From contig NZ_JALPVJ010000005.1 in assembly GCF_023544445.1 (NCBI RefSeq), forward strand, positions 248,001-312,000: a stretch of DNA of 64,000 nt. Direction: 5' to 3'. The notes beneath the pieces are model-generated. The model was not told the DNA's origin, ran no database searches, and worked only from the letters and a program-made list of their open reading frames with translations. Positions 1 to 7,259 of the stretch are shown in pieces (position 1 is the stretch's first letter; every line of letters starts with the position of its first letter). A program made the position numbers and the translations under genes. The DNA comes from Actinoplanes sp. M2I2. GTDB lineage: Bacteria; Actinomycetota; Actinomycetes; Mycobacteriales; Micromonosporaceae.

Positions 1-1
1 C

Positions 2-313
2 GAGTTCGTCGAGGCCCTCGCGGCCGGCAACGTGCTGGCGGCCGGGGCGGCCGGCGCCGACTTCAGCTCGATCGTCATTCTGGCCAGCGGCAACCGGGAA
101 CTGCAGTCCATGGTGGACCTGGTGGTCGCCCGCACCATGCGCATCCTCGCGATGACCGCCGAGAGCGGCCTGTGGAGCATCTGGATCGAGGGACACGACG
201 CGATCGTGCGGCTGCTCACCGAGGGCGACCGCCGGGGCGCCCTCGAGCGCTACCGGCAGATTTACGTCGACTACCGCGCCCGGGTGGAAGCCGAGCTCTT
301 CGAGGATCAGTGA
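2..313 (+). CDS. GntR/FadR-type regulator, C-terminal FCD domain (5' end outside window)
   Basis: The frame is open from the first bases and ends at TGA 311-313, so only the last ~103 residues are visible. They are all-helical. The segment GHDAIVRLLTEGDRRGALER followed by YRQIYVDYR resembles the last helices of FCD ligand-binding domains (a His, then an x-x-A-I-x-x-G-D-x-x-x-A pattern). FCD domains sense small organic acids in GntR-family repressors. The DNA-binding half lies outside the window, so target and ligand cannot be judged. The 3' end overlaps the convergent oxidoreductase gene by 7 bp. Confidence 0.6.
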   Translation, partial: EFVEALAAGNVLAAGAAGADFSSIVILASGNRELQSMVDLVVARTMRILAMTAESGLWSIWIEGHDAIVRLLTEGDRRGALERYRQIYVDYRARVEAELFEDQ

Positions 314-1155
314 CCCGCTCGTAGGATCCCGGCGACCCCCTCGATCGCCGGCGGCCGCACCGCGAAACGGCTGATCCCCCACCGGTTCTCCACCTGCCGC
401 AGCTTGGCGGCGATCTCGCCCTGGGTGCCGATCAGGACGTACGGGCAGGCCACCAGGTCGGCCTCGTCGGTGTCCGCCTCCTTCGCGTACGCGGAGTAGG
501 CCGCACCACCGTCGTCGGTGACCTCGAACCGCTGGACCAGGGCCTCGACCGGCTTGTCACCGCACAGCTCGACCTGGGCGTCGACCTGGTCGCGCCGCCA
601 GCGCGTCGTGTGCCGGTGCCCGTCGGAGAGCGTGCGCCCCAGACCGGAGAGGCCGATCAGGTCGGCGTGCTCCGAAGCCCAGCGCAACAGCCGGGTGTTG
701 CCCCCGCCGATCAGCAGCGGCACCCTGTCCTGCACCGGACGCGGCTTCTCCAGTCCGTCGCCGGCCAGCATGCGGGTGGTCGCCTCGGCGACCGCGATGC
801 AGTGATCGATCCGGCCGTTCACGTCCGGCCGCACCCGGCCGACCGCCGCCCACTCGGCCGGCGTGTGCCCCGCCCCCAGCCCCAGCCCGGCGCGCCCACC
901 CGAGACGACGTCCAGCGTGGCCACATCCGAGGCCAGCAACAGCGGCTCCCGGACCCCGGCGTTCGACACGTACGACCGCAGGCGGATCCGGGACGTCACC
1001 GCGGCCGCGGCGGCCAGCGCCACGAACGGCGAGGCGCACGACCCGGGGTGGTCGGGGACGTTGAGCGCCTCGAAGCCGATCTCCTCGGCGTTCCGGGCGA
1101 GATCGAGCCAGCCGGCGGCGGTTTCGGGCAGGGCCTGCAGCGCAAAGGTCACCAT
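307..1155 (-). CDS. LLM-class (luciferase-like) flavin/F420-dependent oxidoreductase
   Basis: This is a 282-residue protein of the luciferase-like monooxygenase fold, a TIM barrel that uses FMN or F420. Supporting motifs are an early NVPDHPG segment, the GGRAGLGLGAGHTPAEW segment typical of the family, and VPLLIGGGNTRLL near the C-terminal third. The length is close to the F420-dependent MSMEG_2516-like subgroup (TIGR03621, from memory). I chose ATG at 1155 because the open frame upstream only mirrors the response-regulator gene on the other strand. The F420 genes further right make F420 a plausible cofactor, but substrate and cofactor are inferred. Confidence 0.8.
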   Translation of the reverse strand: MVTFALQALPETAAGWLDLARNAEEIGFEALNVPDHPGSCASPFVALAAAAAVTSRIRLRSYVSNAGVREPLLLASDVATLDVVSGGRAGLGLGAGHTPAEWAAVGRVRPDVNGRIDHCIAVAEATTRMLAGDGLEKPRPVQDRVPLLIGGGNTRLLRWASEHADLIGLSGLGRTLSDGHRHTTRWRRDQVDAQVELCGDKPVEALVQRFEVTDDGGAAYSAYAKEADTDEADLVACPYVLIGTQGEIAAKLRQVENRWGISRFAVRPPAIEGVAGILRAGH

Positions 1156-1284
1156 CCCGCGATCCTGGCTGCTGCCCGGGGCCGGGCGACAGGAAATTTC
1201 ACCACCGGCGAATCCCCGGCCCGTTTTCCTCTCGCCCGCGCCGGCCGCGCCGATGAGCGAGGTGTCCCACCGGAAAGGACACTT

Positions 1285-1674
1285 ATGACGACCGACCTCA
1301 TCCTCGTCGCCGAGGACGACAGCGACATCCGTGACCTGCTCACCGTGACGCTGGAGTCCGCCGGCTTCCGCGCCGTCACCGCCAAGGACGGGCACACCGC
1401 GGCGCGCATCCTGCAGGTCGCCCGGCCCGCCGGCCTGATCACCGACGTGCGGATGCCGGCGGTCAACGGGCTCGAACTGTGCCGCCGGGCCCGTCTCGAC
1501 CCGGCCGGCCGCGACCTGGCGATCGTGGTGATGTCGGGCGACACCCGGGCCCACGACGTCGAAGCCGGCCTGGCGGCGGGAGCCGACCGCTACCTGGCGA
1601 AACCGCTGTCACCCCGTCGCGTCGTCACCGAGCTGCGCGAAATCCTCGCCGAACGCCGCGCGGCCTCCCGCTGA
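1285..1674 (+). CDS. Single-domain response regulator (CheY-like receiver)
   Basis: The 129 residues form one receiver domain and nothing else. The acidic pocket is EDD at 10-12, the phospho-acceptor is Asp54 (ITDVRMP), the switch serine is Ser84 (VMSGD) and the conserved lysine is Lys106 (LAKPL). There is no output domain, so it must act through a partner protein or as a phosphate relay. AAGGA precedes the ATG at good spacing. A second receiver-only gene follows 48 bp downstream in the same direction, and no histidine kinase is adjacent. Confidence 0.88.
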   Translation: MTTDLILVAEDDSDIRDLLTVTLESAGFRAVTAKDGHTAARILQVARPAGLITDVRMPAVNGLELCRRARLDPAGRDLAIVVMSGDTRAHDVEAGLAAGADRYLAKPLSPRRVVTELREILAERRAASR

Positions 1675-1722
1675 ACCGCCCGGCACTCCCCAGCCGTTTG
1701 TCGTAACAGGAGGTAGAGAGAA

Positions 1723-2178
1723 ATGACCGTGCTCACCGCACCGCCGCTGGAAACCGACGCCTTTCTCCGCGCCATGTCCTCAGCCCCGATCGCGGCGCCG
1801 CTGTCCCCCAGCATCCTGATCGCCGACGACGATGACGACGTGCGCGACGTGATCGAGTTCCGTCTGCAGGTCGCCGGCTATCGCACGCTGACCGCCGACA
1901 ACGGCCGGTCGGCCCTGAGCCTGGCCATCGAGCGCCGCCCCCGGGTCATCATCCTCGACGTCACGATGCCGCAGATCGACGGCCTGACCGTCTGCAACCG
2001 CCTGCACGCGACCGCGTGCACGGCCGAGATCCCCGTCCTGATGATCAGCGGCAACGGCGACGACCACGACCGCGAGCTGGGCCTGGCCGCCGGCGCCGAC
2101 GACTACCTGCCCAAGCCCTTCACGTCCCACGAGATGATGCGGCGGGTCAACTGGCTCCTGCTCTCGGCCGGCCGCTGA
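1723..2178 (+). CDS. Single-domain response regulator (receiver with ~30-residue leader)
   Basis: The protein has 151 residues. About 30 low-complexity residues precede one receiver domain with a DDDDD acidic stretch near 35-39, phospho-acceptor Asp79 (IILDVTMP), Ser109 (MISG) and Lys131 (LPKPF). No DNA-binding or enzymatic output domain follows. AGGAGG sits just upstream of the ATG. It is probably co-transcribed with the receiver at 1285. The two share the fold but are clearly diverged, so this is not a recent duplication. Confidence 0.88.
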   Translation: MTVLTAPPLETDAFLRAMSSAPIAAPLSPSILIADDDDDVRDVIEFRLQVAGYRTLTADNGRSALSLAIERRPRVIILDVTMPQIDGLTVCNRLHATACTAEIPVLMISGNGDDHDRELGLAAGADDYLPKPFTSHEMMRRVNWLLLSAGR

Positions 2179-2230
2179 CGACCGTCCGTTCAGGACCGGC
2201 CCGGCCGCCGGGTCACCGATCTCGAGACGG

Positions 2231-2809
2231 TCAGAGCTCGATCAGCGAGTGCCCGGACTCCCGCAGGTGCCGCAGCGTCTCGAGGATCGAGTAGCAGTCG
2301 GCCAGGGCGTCGTGCTCCCGGTCGAGGCGGGCGGCCAGGCCCAGCTCGAAGGCGAGGCGGCCGGACGAGAGGCCGATGGTCGCCGGCAGCACCCGGTTGA
2401 AGTAGGTCCGGATGTTGACGAACGGTGGCAGCCCGCGCTTCGGTGTGCGGCCCTGGGGCACCTGGAGCACGAGGTTCTCGCCGAGGATGACCATGTCATT
2501 GCCGTACGAGAGAACGTAGTGGTCGTCGCAGAAGTCGAGGAAAGCGTCGAGCGCGTCCGGGAACGGCAACCCCCGCTCGTCGACCGCCGCCTGGGTGATG
2601 CCGGTCAGATCCTGGAAGTAGCCGGAGAGCGACGGGTTGCGTTCCGGCCGCACCAGCTCGTTGAACTCGCCGGTGGCCCCGAGGGTGTCGGTGTCGACCC
2701 GCAGGGCGCCGATCTGCACGACCTCACGGAACTCGCCGGGCCGTGACCAGCCGTGCTCCTGCGAGCCCTCCCACGCCGTGAACTCCAGGTCCAGAATGAT
2801 GATCACCAA
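2231..2809 (-). CDS. 3'-5' exonuclease, DEDDh family
   Basis: This 192-residue protein has the exonuclease signature. Motif I is Asp7-x-Glu9 (LDLEFT), and motif III is His166-x4-Asp171 within REHDALADCYS, which defines the DEDDh subtype. The middle holds a conserved SYGNDM segment with the motif II aspartate. Such stand-alone proteins resemble KapD, RNase T and the DnaQ proofreading fold and trim 3' ends of RNA or DNA. The substrate cannot be told from sequence. It lies 17 bp upstream of the aldolase stop, on the same strand. Confidence 0.8.
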   Translation of the reverse strand: MVIIILDLEFTAWEGSQEHGWSRPGEFREVVQIGALRVDTDTLGATGEFNELVRPERNPSLSGYFQDLTGITQAAVDERGLPFPDALDAFLDFCDDHYVLSYGNDMVILGENLVLQVPQGRTPKRGLPPFVNIRTYFNRVLPATIGLSSGRLAFELGLAARLDREHDALADCYSILETLRHLRESGHSLIEL

Positions 2810-2826
2810 CCGAACCTACTGGATCT

Positions 2827-3711
2827 TCACGGTCCGACCGAGGCTCGAAAGATGGCCTGAACGGCAACGTCCAGCGTCCGGTTGAATTCTTCGTCACTCT
2901 GCTGGTACCGCAGGTCCTGCATCAGCGCCCGGGAGAAGCTGGCGATCAGCCCGTGGTTGCGGTCGAGCCGTTCGTCGGCCTCCTGCTGGTTGTAACCGCC
3001 GGAGAGGGCGACGACGCGCAGCACCTTGGGATGGGCGATGAGGTCGCTGTAGAAGTCGTCGACGCTGGGCAGGGAGAGCTTGAGCATGACCGGCTCGTCC
3101 AGGTCGGCCAGGCGTTCCAGGATGCCGCGCTTGAGCAGCTCCTCGGCCTGCTGCTTGCCGTCGCTGTGGATGTCGACCTCGGGCTCGAGGATGGGCACCA
3201 GCCCGGCGCCGAGGATCTGCCGCGCGTAGCCGAACTGCTGATCGAGCACGGCCCCGATCCCCGAGGTGTCGGCCCGGCTGACGAACGACCGCATCTTGGT
3301 GCCGAAGACCCGCCGCTCGACGGCCCGTTCGAGCAGCCCGTCGAGCCGCGTGAACGGCTTCATCAGCCGTACGCCGTCGCCCTCGTCGGCCAGGCCCTCG
3401 TCCACCTTGACGAACGGCACGATGCCTTTGCGCTGCCAGAGATAGTCGGGGGTGCTCACCCCGTCGACGTCCCGGTCCATCGTCTGCTCGAACAGGATCG
3501 CCCCGAGCACCCGCTCCCCGGTGAAGGCCGGCGACGCGATGATCCGCGCACGGAAGGCGTGCATGAGGTCGAACATCTCGCGTTCGCCCGAGTACGCCGA
3601 CTCGGGCACCCCGTACAGCGCCAGAGCCTTCGGTGTGCTGCCGCCGCTCTGATCCAAGGCGGCGAAGAACCCGTTCCCGTCAGCGATCCTGGCTTGCTGC
3701 TCATTCCTCAT
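2827..3711 (-). CDS. Class I fructose-bisphosphate aldolase
   Basis: The 294 residues match the bacterial class I aldolases of about 295 residues that cleave fructose-1,6-bisphosphate by a Schiff-base mechanism in glycolysis and gluconeogenesis. Visible landmarks are FFAALDQSGGSTPKAL near the N-terminus, ILEPEVDIHSDGK in the middle, and VMLKLSLPS, whose Lys is the likely Schiff-base residue. GGAAGG lies about 8 nt before ATG 3711 and fixes the start. The start codon overlaps by 2 nt the ATG of the divergent gene at 3710, the two sharing the palindrome CATG. Confidence 0.9.
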   Translation of the reverse strand: MRNEQQARIADGNGFFAALDQSGGSTPKALALYGVPESAYSGEREMFDLMHAFRARIIASPAFTGERVLGAILFEQTMDRDVDGVSTPDYLWQRKGIVPFVKVDEGLADEGDGVRLMKPFTRLDGLLERAVERRVFGTKMRSFVSRADTSGIGAVLDQQFGYARQILGAGLVPILEPEVDIHSDGKQQAEELLKRGILERLADLDEPVMLKLSLPSVDDFYSDLIAHPKVLRVVALSGGYNQQEADERLDRNHGLIASFSRALMQDLRYQQSDEEFNRTLDVAVQAIFRASVGP

Positions 3712-3994
3712 GAGTTCAGCCTTCCCCGCTCCGGGCCCATCGACGCCGTCTGCTGGGTCACGTAACCGCTTGCAACCGCGGTGGGGCTCGGTCCTGTCGA
3801 TCTTGTCGATCGGCTCGTTCGGCTCCGTGCTGTCGATCGGCGCCTTCGGGTCGCTGCTGTCCATCGGCGTCTTCGGCGCGGTCGCGGCCACCGGTTCGTA
3901 CCTGATCGCCGGCCTCGTCGTCGTGGCGGTCCTGATCGGGGTGCTCGTGATCGGCTCGGCCGGTCGAGCGCTCACCAAGGTCGCAGCCCGCTGA
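3710..3994 (+). CDS. Small membrane protein with LSIG-x-FG repeats
   Basis: This 94-residue hypothetical protein carries three tandem 9-residue repeats at about 32-58 (LSIGSFGSV, LSIGAFGSL, LSIGVFGAV), then a strong hydrophobic segment at about 64-83, then a short basic tail. The Ser/Gly/Ile-rich repeats could form a packed beta or helical stack in or at the membrane; I do not recognise a function. No clear ribosome-binding site precedes ATG 3710, so the true start may be a later codon. A terminator at 4011-4040 follows immediately, which supports a real transcription unit. Confidence 0.55.
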   Translation: MSSAFPAPGPSTPSAGSRNRLQPRWGSVLSILSIGSFGSVLSIGAFGSLLSIGVFGAVAATGSYLIAGLVVVAVLIGVLVIGSAGRALTKVAAR

Positions 3995-4010
3995 GGAGGC
4001 GGCCGGATAG

Positions 4011-4040
4011 AAAACACCCGGACGTCTGTCCGGGTGTTTT
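4011..4040. terminator. Rho-independent terminator hairpin
   Basis: There is a perfect 13-bp stem (4011-4023 with 4028-4040, AAAACACCCGGAC and its complement) around a GTCT loop, with a T-run on the plus strand. It terminates the small membrane-protein gene and could work in both directions. A similar hairpin sits beside the tRNA at 4834-4867. Confidence 0.85.
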
Positions 4041-4041
4041 C

Positions 4042-4069
4042 GGGCTGGAGCTGGAGGGATCGACCCCAC
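4042..4069 (-). pseudogene. Eroded tRNA 3'-end-like fragment
   Basis: Read on the minus strand, this stretch resembles the T-arm and acceptor 3' end of the intact tRNA-Ala at 4873-4945. The eight bases TGGAGCTG are identical (4046-4053 and 4873-4880) and a degenerate T-arm follows. As at the intact tRNA, a terminator hairpin lies just to its left. It could be the displaced end left by an integration event or a decayed tandem tRNA copy. Confidence 0.4.
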
Positions 4070-4129
4070 GGATCTGGCACGAAGTTCGTCTTACCCGCCA
4101 GACCCGAGCAAAGGCCTGATGATGGTCAG

Positions 4130-4519
4130 GTGGATGTTGACTGGGGCAATGCGCCGGACTGGGTTCAAGCGCTTGGCGCAACCGGGGCCTTGCTCTTCAT
4201 CGGCTTTCAGTACAAGCGCGAGCGGAAGGTCGAACGTAGATCCAGACATGAGGCCGAACGGCTCCGACTTCACGCTGAGAGTGCGCACGCGCGGTCGATT
4301 TCAGTTGAGCACCACTCGGAGGGCGGGGCAGGCGTCAAGATTGTCGACTGGATATTCACCGTTCACAACGAGTCGGACAGAGCCATCCGGAACGTTCGCA
4401 TTCTGGTTCAAGGTCCTGACGGCGAAGTTGTCAGCCCGGCCGGGACGAAAAAACTCGAGAACGGCATGACTGTGGGGCCCGCCATGTTTCGCCGCGCGTC
4501 GGCGCTGAGCAAGCGATGA
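4130..4519 (+). CDS. Hypothetical protein with N-terminal membrane segment and coiled coil
   Basis: This 129-residue protein starts at GTG 4130 (VDVDWGNAPDWVQ). I preferred this start because the longer frame begins inside the terminator. A short hydrophobic segment (ALGATGALLFIGFQY, ~11-25) is followed by a very charged helix (about 26-55) and a beta-rich C-terminal half with KIVDWIFTVHNESDRAIRNV. That layout is common in small accessory proteins, but I do not recognise a function. Base composition is visibly lower in GC than the flanks. The stop overlaps the next ATG (ATGA), so the two genes are coupled. Confidence 0.5.
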   Translation: MDVDWGNAPDWVQALGATGALLFIGFQYKRERKVERRSRHEAERLRLHAESAHARSISVEHHSEGGAGVKIVDWIFTVHNESDRAIRNVRILVQGPDGEVVSPAGTKKLENGMTVGPAMFRRASALSKR

Positions 4520-4722
4520 CGATGCGCTTCGAATTCGAAGGCCATTTGGAGGACTACGACCTCGATCAACCTCATCCAGACGAGGGCTGTTCGTGGACCG
4601 TCTTCTTCACAGACTGTGCCGGGTCGCGGTGGCGCATCGAAGAAGCAGGTTTTCTCGAGCGCATCACCGACGACGCGCTACTAGTCGAAAGCGTGCCAGG
4701 ATCTGGAATCCAGACCCGTTGA
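4516..4722 (+). CDS. Hypothetical small protein, coupled to upstream gene
   Basis: The 68 residues are acidic and aromatic-rich (FEFEGHLEDYDLDQPHPDE, then CSWTVFFTDCAGSRWRIEEAGFLERI), probably a compact beta fold, with no recognised family. It overlaps the upstream gene by 4 nt, which implies translational coupling. Both genes sit in the lower-GC islet between the tRNA-like remnant and the intact tRNA-Ala. Confidence 0.45.
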   Translation: MTMRFEFEGHLEDYDLDQPHPDEGCSWTVFFTDCAGSRWRIEEAGFLERITDDALLVESVPGSGIQTR

Positions 4723-4833
4723 CCCCGGCCACTCGGTCGACAAACCCCTTGATAGCCACCACCGCGATCCACCCGCTGATCGTGGAAGCGCGCGCCAAGG
4801 CCTACGAATGATCCGGCATGGATCTGGCACAAA

Positions 4834-4867
4834 GCGAAGGCCCGGACCGAGGTCCGGGCCTTTTCGC
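4834..4867. terminator. Terminator downstream of tRNA-Ala
   Basis: An 11-bp perfect stem (4837-4847 with 4852-4862, AAGGCCCGGAC and complement) closes on a CGAG loop. On the minus strand it lies 11 nt past the 3' end of tRNA-Ala. Short outer GCG/CGC pairing can extend the stem. Confidence 0.8.
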
Positions 4868-4872
4868 AAGGG

Positions 4873-4945
4873 TGGAGCTGAGGGGACTCGAACCCCTGAC
4901 CCCCACACTGCCAGTGTGGTGCGCTACCAGCTGCGCCACAGCCCC
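4873..4945 (-). tRNA. tRNA-Ala (anticodon GGC)
   Basis: The minus strand folds into a complete cloverleaf. The acceptor GGGGCTG pairs with CAGCTCC and contains the G3-U70 wobble pair that identifies alanine tRNAs. The D-arm is GCGC..GCGC, and the anticodon stem CCACA/TGTGG holds loop CTGGCAG, giving anticodon GGC for GCC codons. The T-arm is AGGGG-TTCGAGT-CCCCT. Position 73 is A, and the CCA end is not encoded. The gene is 73 nt long. Confidence 0.97.
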
Positions 4946-5016
4946 TTGCCGTCCCGGTTTCGCCCGGGCACGGAGGAAATACTACACACCCGCGAGCGGG
5001 GTCTGCCGGGACCCCC

Positions 5017-5574
5017 TCAGTTCAGGGTGGGGTCGGGCGGGAAGTGGGCCACCGCGGCCAGGATGTCGCCCTGGCGGCGCAGGACCATCGCCCACAGGTC
5101 GTCGGGGCGGGTCATGAACGGGTCGCCGGGCAGGGCGTCCAGCAGGAACCAGGAGCCGGAGGCGATCTCCTCCTCGAGTTGGCCGGCCGACCAGCCCGAG
5201 TAGCCGGCGAAGACGCGGATGCCGTTGAGGCTCTCGCGCAGGCGCTCGGGATCGGCCGAGAGGTCGACCGTGCCCAGCGCCCCGGACACCTGGTGAAAGC
5301 CGGAGAGCCGCTTTTTCACGTCGGGCCGGGTGCGGGCCAGGCAGATCGCCGACTCGGGCTGCACGGGGCCGCCCTCGAACAGCACCGCGGGATCGCCCGC
5401 CAGCTCGCCCCAGCCGCCCAGCACGTCGGCGACGGGCACCTCGGTGGCCCGGTTGAGCACCACGCCGAGGGCACCGCCGGTTTCGTGGGCGACGAGCAGC
5501 ACGACCGTACGGTCGAAGTTCGGGTCCTTGAGGGTCGGTGTCGCCACCAGCAGCCGGCCGGTCATCGACTCCAT
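5017..5574 (-). CDS. YqgE/AlgH family protein (UPF0301)
   Basis: The 185 residues show the family hallmarks: MTGRLLVATPTLKDPNFDRTVVLLVAHE at the start, split here as GRLLVATPTL and FDRTVVLLVAH, then GALGVVLNR, FEGGPVQPES, and the late GYSGWSAGQLEEEI segment. The biochemical role is unknown; AlgH was described genetically as an alginate regulator in Pseudomonas. ATG 5574 has GGAGG 7 nt upstream, which makes it the likely start even though the frame is open to 5643. The gene is divergent from mtnP. Confidence 0.9.
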   Translation of the reverse strand: MESMTGRLLVATPTLKDPNFDRTVVLLVAHETGGALGVVLNRATEVPVADVLGGWGELAGDPAVLFEGGPVQPESAICLARTRPDVKKRLSGFHQVSGALGTVDLSADPERLRESLNGIRVFAGYSGWSAGQLEEEIASGSWFLLDALPGDPFMTRPDDLWAMVLRRQGDILAAVAHFPPDPTLN

Positions 5575-5678
5575 CGACCGGCCTCCGATCCGCTGCCCCT
5601 CGCTATACATAAGCAGTCCCCACCAACGCCATGCATCGCACATTAGCCCGAGATTCCGGCCGCGGATAAGGTCTGCCC

Positions 5679-6476
5679 ATGAACCCAGCGGCGGAGATCG
5701 GCGTCATCGGTGGATCGGGGCTCTACAAGCTCCTGGACGGCGCGGTCGAGCATGAGGTGTCCACGCCCTACGGTGCGCCCTCCGACCCGATCACGGTCGC
5801 CCGGGTGGGTGACCGGCGCGTGGCCTTCCTGCCCCGGCACGGGCGCGACCACCGTTTCCCCCCTCACAAGATCCCCTACCGGGCCAATCTGTGGGCGCTG
5901 CGCGCTCTGGGCGTACGCCAGATCGTGGCGCCCTGTGCCGTCGGTGGGCTGCGGCCCGAGCTCGGTCCGGGCACGTTCGTGGTGCCTGACCAGCTCATCG
6001 ACCGGACGAGCGGGCGGGCGCAGACGTTCTACGACACCGGCGCCATCCACGTGAACTTCGCCGACCCGTACTGCCCGGACGGCCGCCGGGCGGTGCTGGC
6101 CGCGGCCGAGCCGGTCGCCGCCGTGGACGGGGGCACGATGGTCGTCGTGGAGGGGCCCCGCTTCTCGACGCGCGCCGAGTCCCGCTGGTTCACCGCGATC
6201 GGTGGCGCCGTCATCAACATGACCGGTCATCCCGAGGCGGTGCTGGCCCGTGAGCTGGGCCTCTGCTACACGTCGATCGCCCTGGTCACCGACCTGGACG
6301 CCGGGGTCGAGGGCGATCACGGCGTGACCCAGGAGGAGGTGTTCCGGGTGTTCGCCGACAACACGGCGCGGCTGCGGGACGTCCTGCTGGACGCCGTGAC
6401 CCGGCTCCCGGCCGATCGCACCTGCCCGTGCGCGTCGGCGCTCGAGGGCCTGAAGCTGCCGATCGAGTTGCCGTAG
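5679..6476 (+). CDS. mtnP: S-methyl-5'-thioadenosine phosphorylase
   Basis: This 265-residue enzyme cleaves methylthioadenosine with phosphate to adenine and methylthioribose-1-phosphate, which removes the by-product of polyamine and related SAM-using pathways. Signatures are GVIGGSGLY near the N-terminus (phosphate site), PRHGRDHRFPPHKIPYRAN, EGPRFSTRAE, and NMTGHPEAVLARE. The TDLD motif keeps both aspartates associated with 6-aminopurine preference; a 6-oxopurine phosphorylase is the alternative. No methionine-salvage genes are adjacent. Confidence 0.88.
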   Translation: MNPAAEIGVIGGSGLYKLLDGAVEHEVSTPYGAPSDPITVARVGDRRVAFLPRHGRDHRFPPHKIPYRANLWALRALGVRQIVAPCAVGGLRPELGPGTFVVPDQLIDRTSGRAQTFYDTGAIHVNFADPYCPDGRRAVLAAAEPVAAVDGGTMVVVEGPRFSTRAESRWFTAIGGAVINMTGHPEAVLARELGLCYTSIALVTDLDAGVEGDHGVTQEEVFRVFADNTARLRDVLLDAVTRLPADRTCPCASALEGLKLPIELP

Positions 6477-6521
6477 GAAAACCGGTCGAGGGGACGGGCC
6501 GGTCCCGGTACCGTCCCGGCC

Positions 6522-7259
6522 ATGGGTGATCCGGACGGCTATTTCGGCGAGGACGTCGCCCGGACGTATGACGACGCGACCGGCGACGAGTTCGACCCGG
6601 CGGTCATCGCCCGGACAGTCGAGGTGCTGACCGAGCTGGCCGCTCCGGGCAGGCGGGCGCTCGAGTTCGCGATCGGCACCGGCCGGATAGCGGTGCCGCT
6701 GGCCGGGCGTGGCGTCGCGGTGCACGGCATCGACCTGTCGCGGGCCATGGTCACTCGTCTGCGGGACAAGAACCCGGCGATCGCCGTCGAGATCGGGGAC
6801 TTCTCGTCCGTACGGGTCGGCGCCCGGGATTTCGACCTGGTCTATCTGGTCTTCAACACGATCATGAACCTGACCACGCAGGACGCGCAGGTGGCGTGTT
6901 TCGCGAACGCCGCCGCGCAGCTGCGCCCGGGTGGTCGCTTCCTCATCGAGGTGATGGTGCCCGAGCTCCGGAAGCTGCCGGCCGGGCAGACGCTGGTGCC
7001 GTTCACGGTGACGCCCAGCCGCTGGGGTTTCGACAGCTACGACGTGGCCACCCAGGCGATGGCGTCGAACTATGTGACCCTGCACGACGACGGCCGGGGT
7101 GAGTTCTGGTCGGTGCCGTTCCGCTATCTGTGGCCGGCCGAGATGGATCTGATGGCGCGCCTCGCCGGTCTCGAGCCGGAGCACCGGTGGGACTCGTGGG
7201 CGCGTACGCCGTTCACGTCCGAGAGCAGCAAGGTCATCGCCACCTGGGTCAAGCGGTGA
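6522..7259 (+). CDS. Class I SAM-dependent methyltransferase
   Basis: The 245 residues have the Rossmann methyltransferase order: motif I as LEFAIGTGRIAVPLA near 46-60, an acidic residue after GIDLS that binds the SAM ribose, then FDLVYLVFNTIMNL as motif IV, and LRPGGRFLIEVMVPE as the post-motif. No substrate domain can be identified. It ends convergently and overlaps the TetR gene stop by 11 bp. Its start is 45 bp after mtnP, so co-transcription with mtnP is possible. Confidence 0.82.
   Translation: MGDPDGYFGEDVARTYDDATGDEFDPAVIARTVEVLTELAAPGRRALEFAIGTGRIAVPLAGRGVAVHGIDLSRAMVTRLRDKNPAIAVEIGDFSSVRVGARDFDLVYLVFNTIMNLTTQDAQVACFANAAAQLRPGGRFLIEVMVPELRKLPAGQTLVPFTVTPSRWGFDSYDVATQAMASNYVTLHDDGRGEFWSVPFRYLWPAEMDLMARLAGLEPEHRWDSWARTPFTSESSKVIATWVKR

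Larger units (their letters stand above)
4070..4830. repeat. 11-bp direct repeats bounding the tRNA-adjacent islet
   Basis: GGATCTGGCAC occurs at 4070-4080 and again at 4820-4830, in both cases followed by a similar purine-rich AAG segment. The two copies bound the low-GC segment that carries the two hypothetical genes. They could be target-site or attachment-site duplications, or relics of a duplicated tRNA spacer. Confidence 0.4.
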
